Positions 20,906 to 32,466 of a stretch of DNA of 64,000 bases are shown one piece after another (positions within the stretch are counted from its first letter, which is position 1; the number at the start of each line of letters is the position of its first letter). Both the position numbers and the translations under genes were made by a program. The notes beneath the pieces are model-generated. The model saw only the letters and a program-made list of their open reading frames with translations. It made no database searches and was not told the DNA's origin. Source of the DNA: Adiantum capillus-veneris (taxonomy: Eukaryota; Streptophyta; Polypodiopsida; Polypodiales; Pteridaceae); NCBI GenBank assembly GCA_014529385.2, contig CM043971.1, positions 54,972,209 to 55,036,208 of the forward strand, in the 5' to 3' direction.

Positions 20906-22300
20906 CCTATGGGGGTTTCTGAAAATGTTTTAGATCAGCCTATTACTGATGCAGATGTACATGATGTACTTGATGAGGAAAGGGCTCAAAATGAACAGGC
21001 TAGAGGTTTGCCAAAATGGCTGGTGCACAGTTTGCGTGACAGTAAATTGGATGCACCTTTGTCTAGTCGTACTCGTTCAGGCTCTCGCCATGTATCTTAT
21101 GCATCAGATTGTTATGCTTTGGTTGTGTCTAGCTTACATGATGTTGAGGAGCTTGTGACTTTTGATGAAGCACACAGAAAATTGGATGGCTGCCATGCAA
21201 TTAGAATATGATGCACTTATAGAGAATGACACATGGACTTTATGTGATTTGCCTCATGGCAAAAAGGCCATTGGTACGAAGTGGGTTTACAAGTTGAAAC
21301 GCAAACCCGATGGTGAGATCGATCGCCATAAGGCTCGACTTGTTGCAAAAGGTTATGCACAACAAAAAGGCATAGACTATGAAGAGGCTTTTGCTCCCAC
21401 TTGTCGTATGAGTACTGTGAGTTTTCTATGTGCATTGCCAGCTCATTTTGGTTGGGATGTACATCAATCAGACATTGTTACTGCTTTCTTGAATGGGGAC
21501 ATATTTGAGGAAGTTTATGTAACGGAGCCTCGCGGTTTTGTCATAAAAGGACAAGAGGACAAAGTGTGCAAATGTAACAAGGCTTTGTATGGGTTGAAGC
21601 AATCTCCTAGTGCTTGGTATGAGAAAGCTGACTCATTTGGTCAAACAAGGCTTTCGTAACAGTCCAACACAAAGCACATTGTATGTAAAGCGTGAGGGTG
21701 ATGTACTTCTCATTGTGGTTCTTTATGTTGATGATTTGCAGATCACTGGACCAAATGAGAGACATATTGCTGAATTTAAGGCTGATTTGAAGGCTACTTT
21801 CAAGATGAAAGATTTGGGGCTGTTGCATCATTATTTGGGTATACAGTTTAAGCAGTGTGATGGTGGTATTGCCTTGTGTCAGAAAAGTTACATAGAGACA
21901 TTGCTATATAAGTTTGGACTTGAGGATTGCAAACCTATTGCCACTCCCATGGAAACAGGTTTGAAGTTGAGTCTACATGATGCTGGCGATCCTGCTCATG
22001 TCACTCTTTACCAAACTGCTGTTGGCTGCCTCATTTATGTATGCAACACGAGGCCGGATATTCAGTTTGCAGTCTCACAGGTCAGTAGATTTATGCATAG
22101 CCCAGGGTCTAAGCCTTGGCAGGCTGTCAAGAGTATTTTCCGCTACCTTATGGCACTTTACATCTTGTCTTGTTTTATCCCAAGGGGGGATCATTGCCGC
22201 CAGACTTACATGCTTTTTCGGACTCACATTGGGCTGGTTGTTTTGACACGCGAGTGTCCACAAGTGGTTTTTGTTTCATTCTTGGCAGTCCATGTATATC
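20906..22300 (+). pseudogene. C1 reverse transcriptase
   Basis: A linker (MGVSENVLDQ...) leads into RT: NDTWTLCDLP, KWVYKLKRKPDGEIDRHKAR, AFLNGDI and the catalytic YVDDLQI at about 21724-21744. The final blocks are YLGIQFKQ and ATPMETGLKLS. The frame shifts near 21165-21180 and again at 21610-21660, splitting the domain into pieces. It would copy element RNA in the particle. Confidence 0.92.
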
Positions 22301-22679
22301 ATGGTTGAGCAAGAAGCAACCTACTGTGGCCACTTCGAGTTGTGAGGCTGAGTACAGGGAAGTCTTCACAGCTACGGTTGAGTGTGTATGGCTCAGACGC
22401 CTTATGGATGATTTGGGTGTTGGACAGGACACTGCCAACACTATCTACACTGACAGTCAGAGCGCATTGGCAGTTGCGAGGAACCCAGTTTTTCATGCTC
22501 GCACAAAGCACATTGAGGTGCATTACCACTATGTCAGGGAGAGGCTCTCAGCAGGAGAAATCAGCTTGGCTTATGTGCCAACACAGGACAACCTTGCAAA
22601 TATTTTCACAAAGGCATTGTCTCGTGAGAATCTTGAAGCTTTCCGCAAAGCTTTGGGCTTACTTCCCTTTGTGGAGTGA
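22116..22679 (+). pseudogene. C1 RNase H
   Basis: The frame carries AFSDSHWAGC, SSCEAEYREV, YTDSQSALAVARNP and HYVRERLSAGEI, the usual copia RNase H acidic positions. It ends with a plain TGA at 22677-22679. It overlaps the end of the RT frame, which shows one more small indel near 22120-22200. Confidence 0.92.
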
Positions 22680-22754
22680 TCCTGTCCTCAAGGCATGGCA
22701 CTTCCCTTTACTCATGTGCCAACTCTCGTTCACCGCATCACTCCAGGGGGGATT

Positions 22755-22981
22755 TGTTACCATATAAATGTGGTAGTCATGTGTGTGAACACACTAGGAC
22801 CGCCGCGGCATTTTTTCCCTCTTTAGTAGGTTTTTTCCCCCGTGCATTGTATATGCGCCCATCACTCTAGGGCTATCTATCTTTCCATTGCACACTAAGT
22901 AACACACTCTCTATTGTGTGCCTTGAGCTTCCTTCGTCTTCTCCAAGCTGTGTGTGTTTCTATGCAACCCTAATTCCAACA
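22755..22981 (+). repeat. C1 3' LTR, 227 bp
   Basis: Begins TGTTACCATATAAATGTGG and ends CCCTAATTCCAACA. It closely matches 50630-50856 and 55761-55986 (both minus). Confidence 0.93.
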
Positions 22982-22995
22982 GCATCGGCAGTCTT

Positions 22996-23036
22996 AAGTG
23001 TGTTCACACACATCACTACCACATGCATATGGTAAC
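22996..23036 (-). repeat. Inverted scrap of the copia LTR
   Basis: On the minus strand it starts TGTTACCATATGCATGTGG and gives the first 41 bp of the same LTR, 14 bp after C1's 3' LTR and in opposite orientation. This is a remnant of another copy. Confidence 0.85.
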
Positions 23037-23873
23037 AAGTTTTTATTGCTAGGCGATGAAATTATGGTGGCCTTTAGGTGCATTCACAAGGATTTTCAAG
23101 GCAGTATTTGACTATCTTGCTAGTTGCGGTGGCTTGGTGACGGAGTTTGAAAGTCTACAACGTCATTGCATTAGCATCAATTGAGATCACAATGTGTTTA
23201 TGGTATGTGTGCTGCCACATCAATGGCTCTTGAGTGGGCTGGGTCAACTCTACATTCTGGCAATGTTTCATGATGCATGGGGACACAAATATCCACATCA
23301 CATCCATCACATCCCCATGATCCCATGGTGCCATCGAATCCACCATTGGGTACACGTCCATCTATAGTGCCTGGTCCATTGCTCCACAAGTCACTCTTTT
23401 CCTCACTATCCATGAGTCCTCCACTAGCACTGGGCAAGATAGCACGACCGCCACTTGCACCATGATGAAACATTTGTATTACATATTTCTTATGAACTCA
23501 TTTTATATGTTATGTGGAATTAAACTCTCTAATTGTTGTTGCCACCGTATTTAAATTTTACAAAGGATTGTTGTTTATTTTACGATAAGTGAGTTTAGTG
23601 CATGTGTGTGGTCAAGTTGTCCATGGTTTATATTTAATTTAACCAATGGTGTTTAATTTTGAAAGTGGCATCTTATTTAATGTGATATTTTACGCAAAAG
23701 ACACTCAAGTGATGGTGTGTGACCTTAAAACATAAAGTGACTTCAGTTCTCTATAAAAGGAAAATCTAGTACACATTGAATTCATTTGTAGTTTCAAGTC
23801 TTTGCACTTATTTACAAGCTTCCCTTCTGTTCTTCTCGCTTGTACACATTCACCATGCTGAGAGGGAACATTG
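23037..23873. other. Unassigned region between C1 and element D
   Basis: I see no domain in either strand. Two overlapping frames at 23198-23473 are Gly/Pro/Ser-rich shadows of each other and unconvincing. The end contains a TATA-like box and a possible start codon, so this could be the 5' part of a host or element transcription unit interrupted by D. Confidence 0.4.
23752..23758 (+). promoter_or_regulatory. TATA box upstream of element D
   Basis: TATAAAA sits in CTCTATAAAAGGAAAA. About 100 bp downstream is CACCATGCTGAGAGGG, and element D begins 20 bp after that ATG. If the promoter is real, D cut the transcript right after its start codon. Confidence 0.35.
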
Positions 23874-24876
23874 TGTTAACTGAGCCGACGTTAGTTAACA
23901 AAAGCTACTAAAGGCCCAAGCCTTACGAGTGCACATCAAAGATGAATACAAAGAAGCTTTAAATATTGGAGTTACCCATTTTTACTTTCCCCCAAAATGA
24001 CCATGTAATGTGATTCCCCGATTTATTTCAAGCCATTGTAATAATTGTAGTGTGTTATGGGCTTGATGAGAGTTCCAAGCTGTAAAGAACACATCCGTTA
24101 GCATACCTAGGTTGCAGATACACAAAGTTGTGGAGTCCTAAAGGCCTTGGACACTTAGACATTGCACATTTTAAACCCTACGACTAAGGGTATAAACGCC
24201 AATCTTTGTAAGAGTTTAGATTCACGTCTCTGCAAGGCACTGAGTACTTTCCTCTTCTCTTCTCAAGCTCATAACTCCCTTGTTAAGTGTTCGTTTGAAG
24301 TGCTGTCTACTTCATCATGTTCATAGAAAAAGCTCTTCGCGACATTGTGCTTCTCTTGCGTTAAAACTGTGTTTTTGTTGCAACTCACCTCCTTCTAAAT
24401 ATGCTCATAACTCAAATTTTACATAAGAAGAATTGCATTTTATGCATAGGAGGGGTGTTGGCGCATCATTGCTAAGCTCTAGGGTGCATTCATGGCTAGA
24501 ACCGGTTAGGTCAAATTTGCCCTGCAGGTATTAATCGTGATTTTGGCAAGTGGTCAAAAGGGGGATTTGATAGCATGGGCATGTGTATTTAGATGCTATC
24601 TAACCTTTCAATAAGTTTTGTCTCATTTGGAGATCATTTACTTGGTGAAATGATGAGATTTCCTTACAGTGTCGTAACTAGATTTTGTTGCCTGACATGC
24701 GATCGAGTGTTGTTTTGGATAAGTAGGGATTGAATGTGTTTTTTGAGAGTCTGACAATCTCTCATAGCCTCCATGCACTAGTCGGGTTGACTCTGTTCCA
24801 TGGTCTGACATTCATGTCCGTGGGTCTCACTATCACTACAATAAGATAACATGCTTGGTAAACAAAGGGTCCAACA
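23874..24876 (+). repeat. Element D 5' LTR, about 1003 bp
   Basis: Begins TGTTAACTGAGCC and ends GGGTCCAACA, followed by the primer site. It aligns with the reverse complement of 17138-18042 with many substitutions and indels. Confidence 0.85.
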
Positions 24877-24878
24877 TT

Positions 24879-24900
24879 TTTGCGCCGTTGTCGGGGATGG
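24879..24900 (+). other. Element D primer binding site
   Basis: TTGCGCCGTTGTCGGGGATG lies three bases or fewer from the LTR end. It matches the tRNA-Asp-type site with about two changes. Confidence 0.8.
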
Positions 24901-26733
24901 TAGTGACCTAAACTAGAGAAAACCTTAGAGTTCCGATAACATTGTCCAAAGACTTCTTCTAGGTTTTCCTAGATTTAAAATTCATCATTTAGAAACGGCA
25001 CGATTGAGGTATGTCAACTTCAGCTGTGTAGAGGTGTCTTGAGGGTAGGTGCTCTTTGAGAACCTTTAGGCTTAGATAAGGTCGTTTTTCCGTGGTTGAT
25101 ATCTTTGACTATAATAGAGTCTGAGGATTGACGCAAATTTCAAGCAAAAAACAAGAAAAGCTAGTGTTGGTGGACATATTTCCCTACCTTTCAATTGATG
25201 TAATTAGGAGTAGGGTAAGTAGGAATCAAATGAGGTTTCTAATCCTTCTCACTCTTTGATTCGACATCATTGAAGTTGCTTAAAAAAATTATAGAGACTT
25301 CACGACTGAACTTTTGCAGTTAAGTTAGGAAAACCAAAGAGATCAGCATTCTAGACCATAACTGATCTTGGAAAAGCCACGAGGAAGCTTTGGCAAATAA
25401 AAAAACCAACTCTAGGAGAAGATTTCAAAGATTGACCAAAACTCACATTAATAGCTCCTTGATGTTTTATGCTTGTAAATTTGAGTTTGATTAACCGAAA
25501 GATTTGGAAATGATCTGCTTGCAACCTGAGTGGTGATAAAAGTTCAAAAAACTCCATCTGCAAGCCAGAAAGTATTAATCACAATTAATAGCTAGGACCC
25601 CAAAAATTGACTTCAATTCCACCAAACCCCTACCAAGTAAAGACCAAACCTTTCTTGCAAGGAACTTCAAGGATTGGAATTCAATTGTGTATGGAATTCC
25701 AGATTGACAACAGTTTTGCTTCTTCATCAAAAAATTAATTAGTTGGAGTTTTGCTCTTTCAGTTGAAAATCAATCGGTTGAAAATTTATCGGTTGGAGTT
25801 TCAATTTGAATCCAAATTGGGCAAAACCTTGAGACATGCTTGATAATACCATGTTTTTGAATTTTGTGTTTCAAAAAGTGTGAAATGTGTGAATTTGGTC
25901 ATAAGGCTATTAATCGCGATTAATACCTAATGACTTGGAAATGCAAAATTTTTACATTGTGACCATACCCACATGCTAGAACATAGGCTAAAGGGACTCT
26001 AATTCAAGTTTGAGACCATTTGGACCTATAACTTGTCAATTGAGACAAAATTTCACTAAAGACTAGAAACAAACGCAAAATTTGTCCTAAGAAATTGGAA
26101 ACTGAACCAAAGTCCATGAAACTTGACAATTGACTTGGTTACGGAGTGAACATCTAGCACCAATCCAAGAAATGGGACAAAATCATGATTTTGACCTAAG
26201 AGCTATTAATTAGCTATTAATCACGATTAATAGCTTCCACTCTTAAAAGTTCACTTTTTTAAATCTTTTCGATAGAACTTGGTTCAATGGTAGTAATTGA
26301 GTGCCTATGCCAAATTTCAAATGATTTGGACTAGTATTGCATAAGATTTAATATTGCTTTGTATCTGATTTTCAAAATCAGCCAAACCAAGGAAAAATAG
26401 TGCAAAATTTGTCCAAAACTATTGAAAATAGACACAGATCTTGTTGGACATAAAATTAACCCACGGGAACCAACAAAAGTGAAAAAATTGATTTTATGAC
26501 CCGGAAGCTATTAATCGTGATTAAGACCTCTTGCTAGCCAGAGACATTGTTTTTCACATTTTTTGGTCACTGATGGTAATAGACTCCCCGTAAAGATAGC
26601 CTAAAAAATTTGGAGTCAACTGGACATTATTTACTGCTTAGAGTTGAGTATTCTAGAGTTGAAGTTTTGAGATTGATAAGGTTGTTGTTTTGACAGGATC
26701 AACCAAAAATTTGCATCAGAAGTTCTTGTACGT
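24901..26733 (+). other. Element D leader with degenerate repeats of about 300 bp
   Basis: No coding frame is supported. A palindromic motif resembling ATTAATCGCGATTAAT recurs near 25575, 25910, 26215 and 26510, each time after similar text (TTTTGACC or equivalent) and before diverged sequence, giving units of roughly 300 bp. A related motif lies in the LTR near 24529. Confidence 0.65.
26730..26733. other. Target-site duplication ACGT, left copy (element E)
   Basis: ACGT precedes the TG of E's left LTR and recurs at 32467-32470 after its right LTR. Confidence 0.75.
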
Positions 26734-26909
26734 TGGGAGCGGGATGGAAACACACAGAATGCCTCTATAATGACCCGACACACACTCTTGGAAGGATATA
26801 CACACACACACTATGGGCACCACTCGCCTTACACAACCCACCTGGCCGAGACAGGGAACACACCGATGGAGTGAGAGGAGAGAGACTATCCACTTTCCCA
26901 CTCCACACA

Positions 26910-26942
<33 letters not shown>

Positions 26943-27911
26943 AAAAACTCAGCTCAAAAGAGGAGAATTTCTGATGTTTAGATACAATAGATCTTGGGCC
27001 AACACCAATGAGGCAAATAGCTCACACAATATGGGTAAAATATACCAGATACAATCACAAATTAGAGCAGATGATTCGCTCATAGGAGAAACTTACACAG
27101 CCAAAACAACAGAAAAAGAGTGAGGAATTTGACAAAATGGACAGTGCCATCGCGTCCGGAAATATCCAAAACCCCACTCTACAATGTCAAAGTGCTCAAA
27201 TCCGACCTCGGATGAGCAGTTTATGGCCAAAACAGGCTCCAAAAAACCCAAAAACACAGTTGCGGCTGTTCCTCCTCTCTTCTCCACGTTTTTCCTGGTC
27301 TTCTCTCAGTTTTTTCAGTTCCCACACATAGCTTTATTACTTGGGCACCCTTGGCCTTTTAGTTGACCTCAAATGGACCCCGAACATGCCAAAAACTGAC
27401 CTAGCAGTGCATAGTTGTCACCTTTTTGCATCATCCGCACACCTAGCACTCAGCTTTTTCCAATAATGCGTCTCGCCACCACATGAAGTGGCCCCAAAAT
27501 ATGGTCCTCATAATGATCTTTCTGCATAATTATCACAAGAAAACACCCACGTTGTGTCTGTACTCATCCACATGCAAGTATTGTGTCTGTACTCATCCAC
27601 GTGCAAGTATTGACCCCATTCGACCTCCTGACGCCACTAGATGCCATCTGACGCACCTGCTTAGCTCATGTTATCGGCCCGCGGATAGCTTCCTTGAGAA
27701 GTTTTACGCGCTACCAACTCCTCCTTATTGTAGAAAAAACACACTGGTACTGGTGATAGTGAAAATTGATGCACTATGTACATGCTGTCCTACCTGTACA
27801 CATGTGGGCCCCACGTAACCACCTGGCTATGGAAAATGGGCAATCCTTTATTCGATGCACCATGCATGTGTATGTACATGCGCAATCCCTTCCTCCAAAA
27901 AACTCCTGACA
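26734..27911 (-). repeat. Element E 3' LTR (left), 1178 bp
   Basis: On the plus strand it begins TGGGAGCGGGATGG and ends AACTCCTGACA. It holds an AC repeat near 26914-26940 and a 29-bp tandem duplication at 27552-27609 that the other LTR lacks. Confidence 0.92.
27552..27609. repeat. 29-bp tandem duplication, left LTR of E only
   Basis: Two adjacent copies beginning TTGTGTCTGTACTCATCCAC, one base different. The matching place in the right LTR has one copy. Confidence 0.9.
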
Positions 27912-28147
27912 TAATTTGCCCATCCCCTAGCCTGCTAGAGCATTCATGGTCAGCAGCAACAACACTAATAGATGCTCATTCCTCCTGGATCCCACACAAA
28001 ACCACTTGGCATTCCCTGCATCAAAAACTTAATCAAGCTTCGACCTGGTTCCCAAGGAAAACCTGTAGAGATGCCATATATCAAATTTGCATCAAGAAAA
28101 CCATCAATTACTTTGGCATAGACCGACATGTGCAAATATATCTCCTT

Positions 28148-28438
28148 CTACATAGCTGAGAGGTCTCCACTGATCATTTGTGTCATCAATTCATGCTTCT
28201 TTGACAATTCAACCTTGGTTTGCATCAGCCCTTCAATCACTTCATAAGGCCCTTCACTTTCATCTTCAACCTCATTTGCAAATGCGACTAAACCAGACTC
28301 CTGGATTTCTTTGTCCATCAAAAGAAATGCAACACCAACATCCTCATCACTGCTGGTAGTACTATCACTCTCCTCATCAGTCATTGTGGAAAATTATTCA
28401 TCACTAGACTCATCCTCATCCTCATAAAGCTCCTCCAA
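28148..28438 (-). pseudogene. Element E acidic tail of the gag-pro frame
   Basis: It continues in phase from the protease frame across TGA (28439-28441) and a TAA shortly after. The product is strongly acidic and Ser-rich (runs of Asp, Glu and Ser), ending near 28148. No domain is recognised. In a full-length relative this would be the linker toward reverse transcriptase, but here it is followed by the polypurine-like tract and LTR. Confidence 0.6.
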
Positions 28439-29311
28439 TCATTTCCTTGTGTCCATATTGTAGAGCTTCTTGGCACCTGTCTTTCCATAGAGGCTAATCG
28501 TACCACGTCTCCAATCTTGAACAGCTCCTACTGCACGTAACCATGGTCTGCCGAGTATGATAGGATATGCTCCCAGCCCCGCTGGCATCACATGAAAATC
28601 AACCACTGCCTTTGCATCATATGCTTCCACTTCTAAGCTCTTTACAACACCCAGACATTTTACTTTTTGATGGTTTGCCAATCTAATCCGAAAACCTGAC
28701 ACCACAGTCACTGTAAGACCCATCTTCTCAACGCATGAGTGTGTTATCACACATATTTGGGCTCCACCATCCACATAACCTTGTCCCAAATTTTTTCTTT
28801 TGTGCCACACATTTGCTATTGGGCAAATGTCAGGTAGCTCATCCATTGCCAACACCTTTACTGAACCTCTCTCTGGCTCTTTCTCCATTGGGTTAACCAT
28901 CCTCTTCCACTGTCTCTTTAGCTTAGGAACCATCTCTATAAGCTGCCCAAAAGTAACATCTGCCTTCCTGCTTGTCAGATCCTCCTTCAAGTCATAGCTT
29001 AATTGCCCATCCCCTAGTGGAAAATCTGAAACATGAAACTTGCGACGAGCCCTCCTTTTCCTCTTGGACTTGAAATCCTTGCCTTCATGGCTCTTTCCCT
29101 TCTTCTTGCTAGGACCTGGAGCACTTCTTCCTTCCTTGTCCTCTGTGGTCCTCTTCCCAATAGGCATCACTAATGTATCCTCTAGCTTTGATGCCTTCTC
29201 CAAGGTGACTACACTTAACACTTTTGTCTTTCCCTTTTCCTCTTGGGTTAATCCACTGGTTCCTTCATCTTCTTTAATTTCGATGCCATAATCATTTGAC
29301 ATAGTTAGCAC
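28439..29311 (-). pseudogene. Element E aspartic protease with basic linker
   Basis: The N-terminal half is a Lys/Arg-rich linker (KKKGKSHEGKD, KRKRRARRK). The C-terminal half is a retropepsin: the active-site loop reads YVDGGAQICVI (D-G-G in place of D-[ST]-G) and the closing turn is YPIILGRPWLRA. The frame follows gag in phase after one TAG at 29312, so gag and protease were one polyprotein. The protease would mature particles; without pol this element would need helper enzymes for replication. Confidence 0.85.
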
Positions 29312-30265
29312 CTATCTTGGCAATGGATACATGTCTCCACCCATCCTTGTTGGCTTATCACATTGCGGGCTGATGTGACCCAACTCTCCACAATTATAAC
29401 ATGTGGGCGTCTGCCTCCAGAACCTACCATTGCTTTGTCCAACACCATTCCTAGGTCTTTCTTCACCTCCTGGCTGATTTGCAAACCTCCCTCGACCTCG
29501 ATTATTTCCCACAGTACCTAGCAGGTTTAGGCTGAGATTCTTCATTAAATCTACCACTTGCCTCATGTCTTGTCTTAGCCCATCATCTTGCACTGCTATA
29601 GTGACCACTGCTGGCATAACCTGAGGAGTAACATGAACGACTGGTTCAGGATGAACCCCTGGCATGCGACCTTGTAAAGAGTCCATAGGCTGAAATTCAG
29701 ACCTCATGGGCAAAGACTTTACTCCTAACTGACTCATTTTCCTCAGCTTCCACTCTTTGTTCCTTGCTACCTCCAATGCATCTTCATATGTTCTAGGCTT
29801 CTTTAGCTCCACTCTCCAACGTATATTCTCCCAAAGACCAGCCAAGAACCTGTCCTTCTTCATCATGTCAGGTGGGGGTACCTCTGGTGCTAAGGCCTTG
29901 CACATCCGCTCCCATGCGATTGAAAACTTACGTATGTACGCATCTACTGGCTCACCTTCCTTCTGCACCAAACCTTGTACTTCTTGCCACACTTTGTCGG
30001 GATCTTCTATCTTCACAAACTCCCCTTCCAACCAATACCGTAGATTGTCCCAACTCAACCTTACGGGTGGATCAGCCCCACGTAACTCCTCTTCAAATGC
30101 TTTGGACCAAACTCGTGCATCACTCTTGAAACAGATTTGGAGAAGATGTTACATCTGCACAGGGTCATGAATCTGGTTACTAATGCAGGCAACCTCCATA
30201 TTTTCCAAAAAGTCTTCCACATCTTCATCACTTCTTCCATGAAACTCCGGATAAGAGAAAGCCAT
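29312..30265 (-). pseudogene. Element E gag
   Basis: ATG at 30265 (MAFSYPEFHGRSDED) opens a typical plant gypsy gag, with VWSKAFEEEL, YWLEGEFVK, then the helix ERMCKAL and a CCHC knuckle CYNCGELGHISPQC near 29360-29405. A TAA at 30149-30151 interrupts the N-terminal third, and a TAG ends the frame. The unbroken part starts around 30148. It forms the particle and binds RNA. The frame is otherwise well kept for an element without pol, which suggests recent function in trans or recent origin. Confidence 0.88.
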
Positions 30266-31324
30266 GGCTACCCAAGTTTCAATGCTTTGAGAACCCCTTC
30301 GAACACACGTGCAAGAACCCAAAACTTTTCACTACCCAATCCCCAAAAACTTCAATGGAGCTCAGCTTTAGATAAGGACAAACATATGCACATCAAATGA
30401 GTTTTCATAGTTAATCATTGGAATTACAACAGGCAAAGGACATTCTGGGATCTCTCGTAATCTTCTTGGCCCGAACATAAAGACTATGCGCTGCTGGAAA
30501 AAAATCTTTCTGGACACATGAACATTTATCTGGATTCTCTAAGTTAAATGAAAAGGAGTGAATTGAGGTCCATTTTGATCATCCATTAAAGTCAACCATG
30601 CAGCTCCCAAGAAAGCACACCTGTCTTATCCTTTGATTTTGCCAAAATTTCAGCAGCATAACAGCATAAATGGCTCAAAAGACCAAAAAACCATCCATCA
30701 CAATTTGGAAAAAATTTGGCAGAGTTTCCCCAGAAGTAGAGCAATGTGAACCCAAAATATAGACTGTATATGTATGCATAAACTGCCAAAAATAGAACCC
30801 GAGCATCAAATAGGAATCACTAGTACATAGCCTATGGTGAGGTCACGAAAAGGGTGCTCCAGCTACCTGTATCATCGAAAGGATCTCCACATTTGAGAAT
30901 CCCCCAGCTTAATAAAACCTCACGCTATCGACCCTCACACGAAGGCTAATGCAAATCGCGTATAGTCAAGTCTCAGAAATGACTATCTTCCAGACCAAGT
31001 CTCATAAATGGCTAGGACTACCAAATAAAACCAAATATGGCTCCACAAGGCGTACAATGGAAGTTTCCACAAGTAACGTACAATACCAACAGACAATGCG
31101 CTCAAACAGGCGCCAAAAGATGCATACCCACAACAACTGCAAGTGACACCACTGCTAGTATATCCCTGTACTCTAGCTACCTGTACCTGTGTGAGTCACC
31201 TGTACCAGTATCTGTCCCTGTAACCTGTAACCTGTAGTCTGCAACCTATAATCTCGAATCTTGAAGCTTGAAGCCCGAAGCAGAAGGTACTCGAAGAAGA
31301 TCCTCCGTGGGGGCACCAAAAGAA
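30266..31324 (-). other. Element E leader
   Basis: About 1.06 kb between gag and the 5' LTR (right). No gene is seen. On the minus strand the first bases after the LTR give a primer-like TTTTGGTGCCCCCACGG; I could not match the tRNA. Short CTGTACC-type repeats lie at 31160-31240. Confidence 0.6.
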
Positions 31325-32466
31325 TGTGAGCGGGATGGAAACACACAGAATGCCTCTATAATGACCCGACACACACTCTTGGAAGGATATACACACACAC
31401 TATGGGGCACCACTCGGCTTACACAACCCACCTGGCCGAGACAAGGAACACACCGATGGAGTGAGAGGAGAGAGACTATCCACTTTCCCACTCCACACAG
31501 AGATACGCACACACACACACACCCAAAAACTCAGCTCAAAAGAGGAGAATTTCTAATGTTTAGATACAATAGAGCTTGGGCCAACACCAATGAGGCAAAT
31601 AGCTCACACAGTATGGGTAAAATATACCAGATACAATCACAAATTGGAGCAGATGATTCGCTCATAGGAGAAACTTACACAGCCAAAAAAACAGAAAAAG
31701 AGTGAGGAATTTGAAAAAATGGACAGTGTCATCGCGTCCGGAACGGCCCAAAACTCCAGTCTACAATGTCAAAGTGCTCAAATCCGACCTTGGATGAGCA
31801 GTTTACGGCCAAAACAGGCTCCAAAAAACCCAAAAACATAGTTGCGGCTGTTCCTCCTCTCTTCTCCACGTTTTTTCTGGTCTTCTCTCAGTTTTTTCAG
31901 TTCCCACACTTAGCTTTATTACTTGGGCACCCTTGGCCTTTTAGTTGACCTCAAACGGACCCCGAACATGCCAAAAACTGACCTAGCAGTGCATAATTGT
32001 CACCTTTTTGCATCATCCGCACACCTGGCACTCAGCTTTTTCCAATAATGTGTCTCGCCACCACATGAAGTGGCCCCAAAATATGGTCCTCATGATGATC
32101 TTTTTGCATATTTATCACAAGAAAACACCCACGTTGTGTCTGTACGCATCCACGTGCAAGTATTGACCCCATTCGACCTCCTGACGCCACTAGATGCCAT
32201 CTGACGCACCTGCTTACCTCATGTTATCGGCCCACGGATAGCTTCCTCGAGAAGTTTTACCTGCTACCAACTCCTCCTTATTGTAGAAAAAATACACTGG
32301 TACTGGTGATAGTGAAAATCGATGCACTATGTACATGCTGTCCTACGTGTACACATGTGGGCCCCACGTAACCACTCGGCTCTGGAAAATGGGCAATCCT
32401 TTATTCGATGCTCCATGCATGTGTATGTACATATGCGCAATCCCTTCCTCCAGAAAACTCTTGACA
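31325..32466 (-). repeat. Element E 5' LTR (right), 1142 bp
   Basis: On the plus strand it begins TGTGAGCGGGATGG and ends AACTCTTGACA, collinear with the left LTR. Confidence 0.92.

Larger units (their letters stand above)
18190..22981 (+). mobile_element. Copia copy C1, lacking its 5' LTR
   Basis: Gag, protease, integrase, RT and RNase H follow in Ty1/copia order, with a polypurine tract (CCAGGGGGGAT, about 22743-22753) and a 227-bp 3' LTR. At its 5' end there is no LTR; the leader runs into an inverted copy of itself. C2 (50630-55986) and C3 belong to the same family. Frames carry TAG and TAA stops and frameshifts, so the copy is inactive. Confidence 0.93.
26734..32466 (-). mobile_element. 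Element E: non-autonomous gypsy-like element with gag-pro only
   Basis: Direct LTRs (26734-27911 and 31325-32466) flank 3.4 kb whose only coding content is a minus-strand gag-protease frame. A polypurine-like stretch (AGGGGATGGGCAAAT on the minus strand) adjoins the left LTR, and a TTTTGGTGCCCCCACGG primer-like site adjoins the right one, both fitting minus orientation. There is no RT, RNase H or integrase and no room for them, so it would depend on another element's enzymes. It is inserted in the leader of D. Confidence 0.88.

Noticed and set aside
23198-23473. Gly-rich frame and its antisense partner
   Set aside because: Low complexity, overlapping frames on opposite strands, no motif.
26716-26981. 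Val-Cys repeat frame in E's LTR
   Set aside because: Produced by the AC microsatellite.
28800-29291. Plus-strand hydrophobic frames over E gag-pro, possibly membrane proteins
   Set aside because: Antisense of the clear minus-strand protease and linker.
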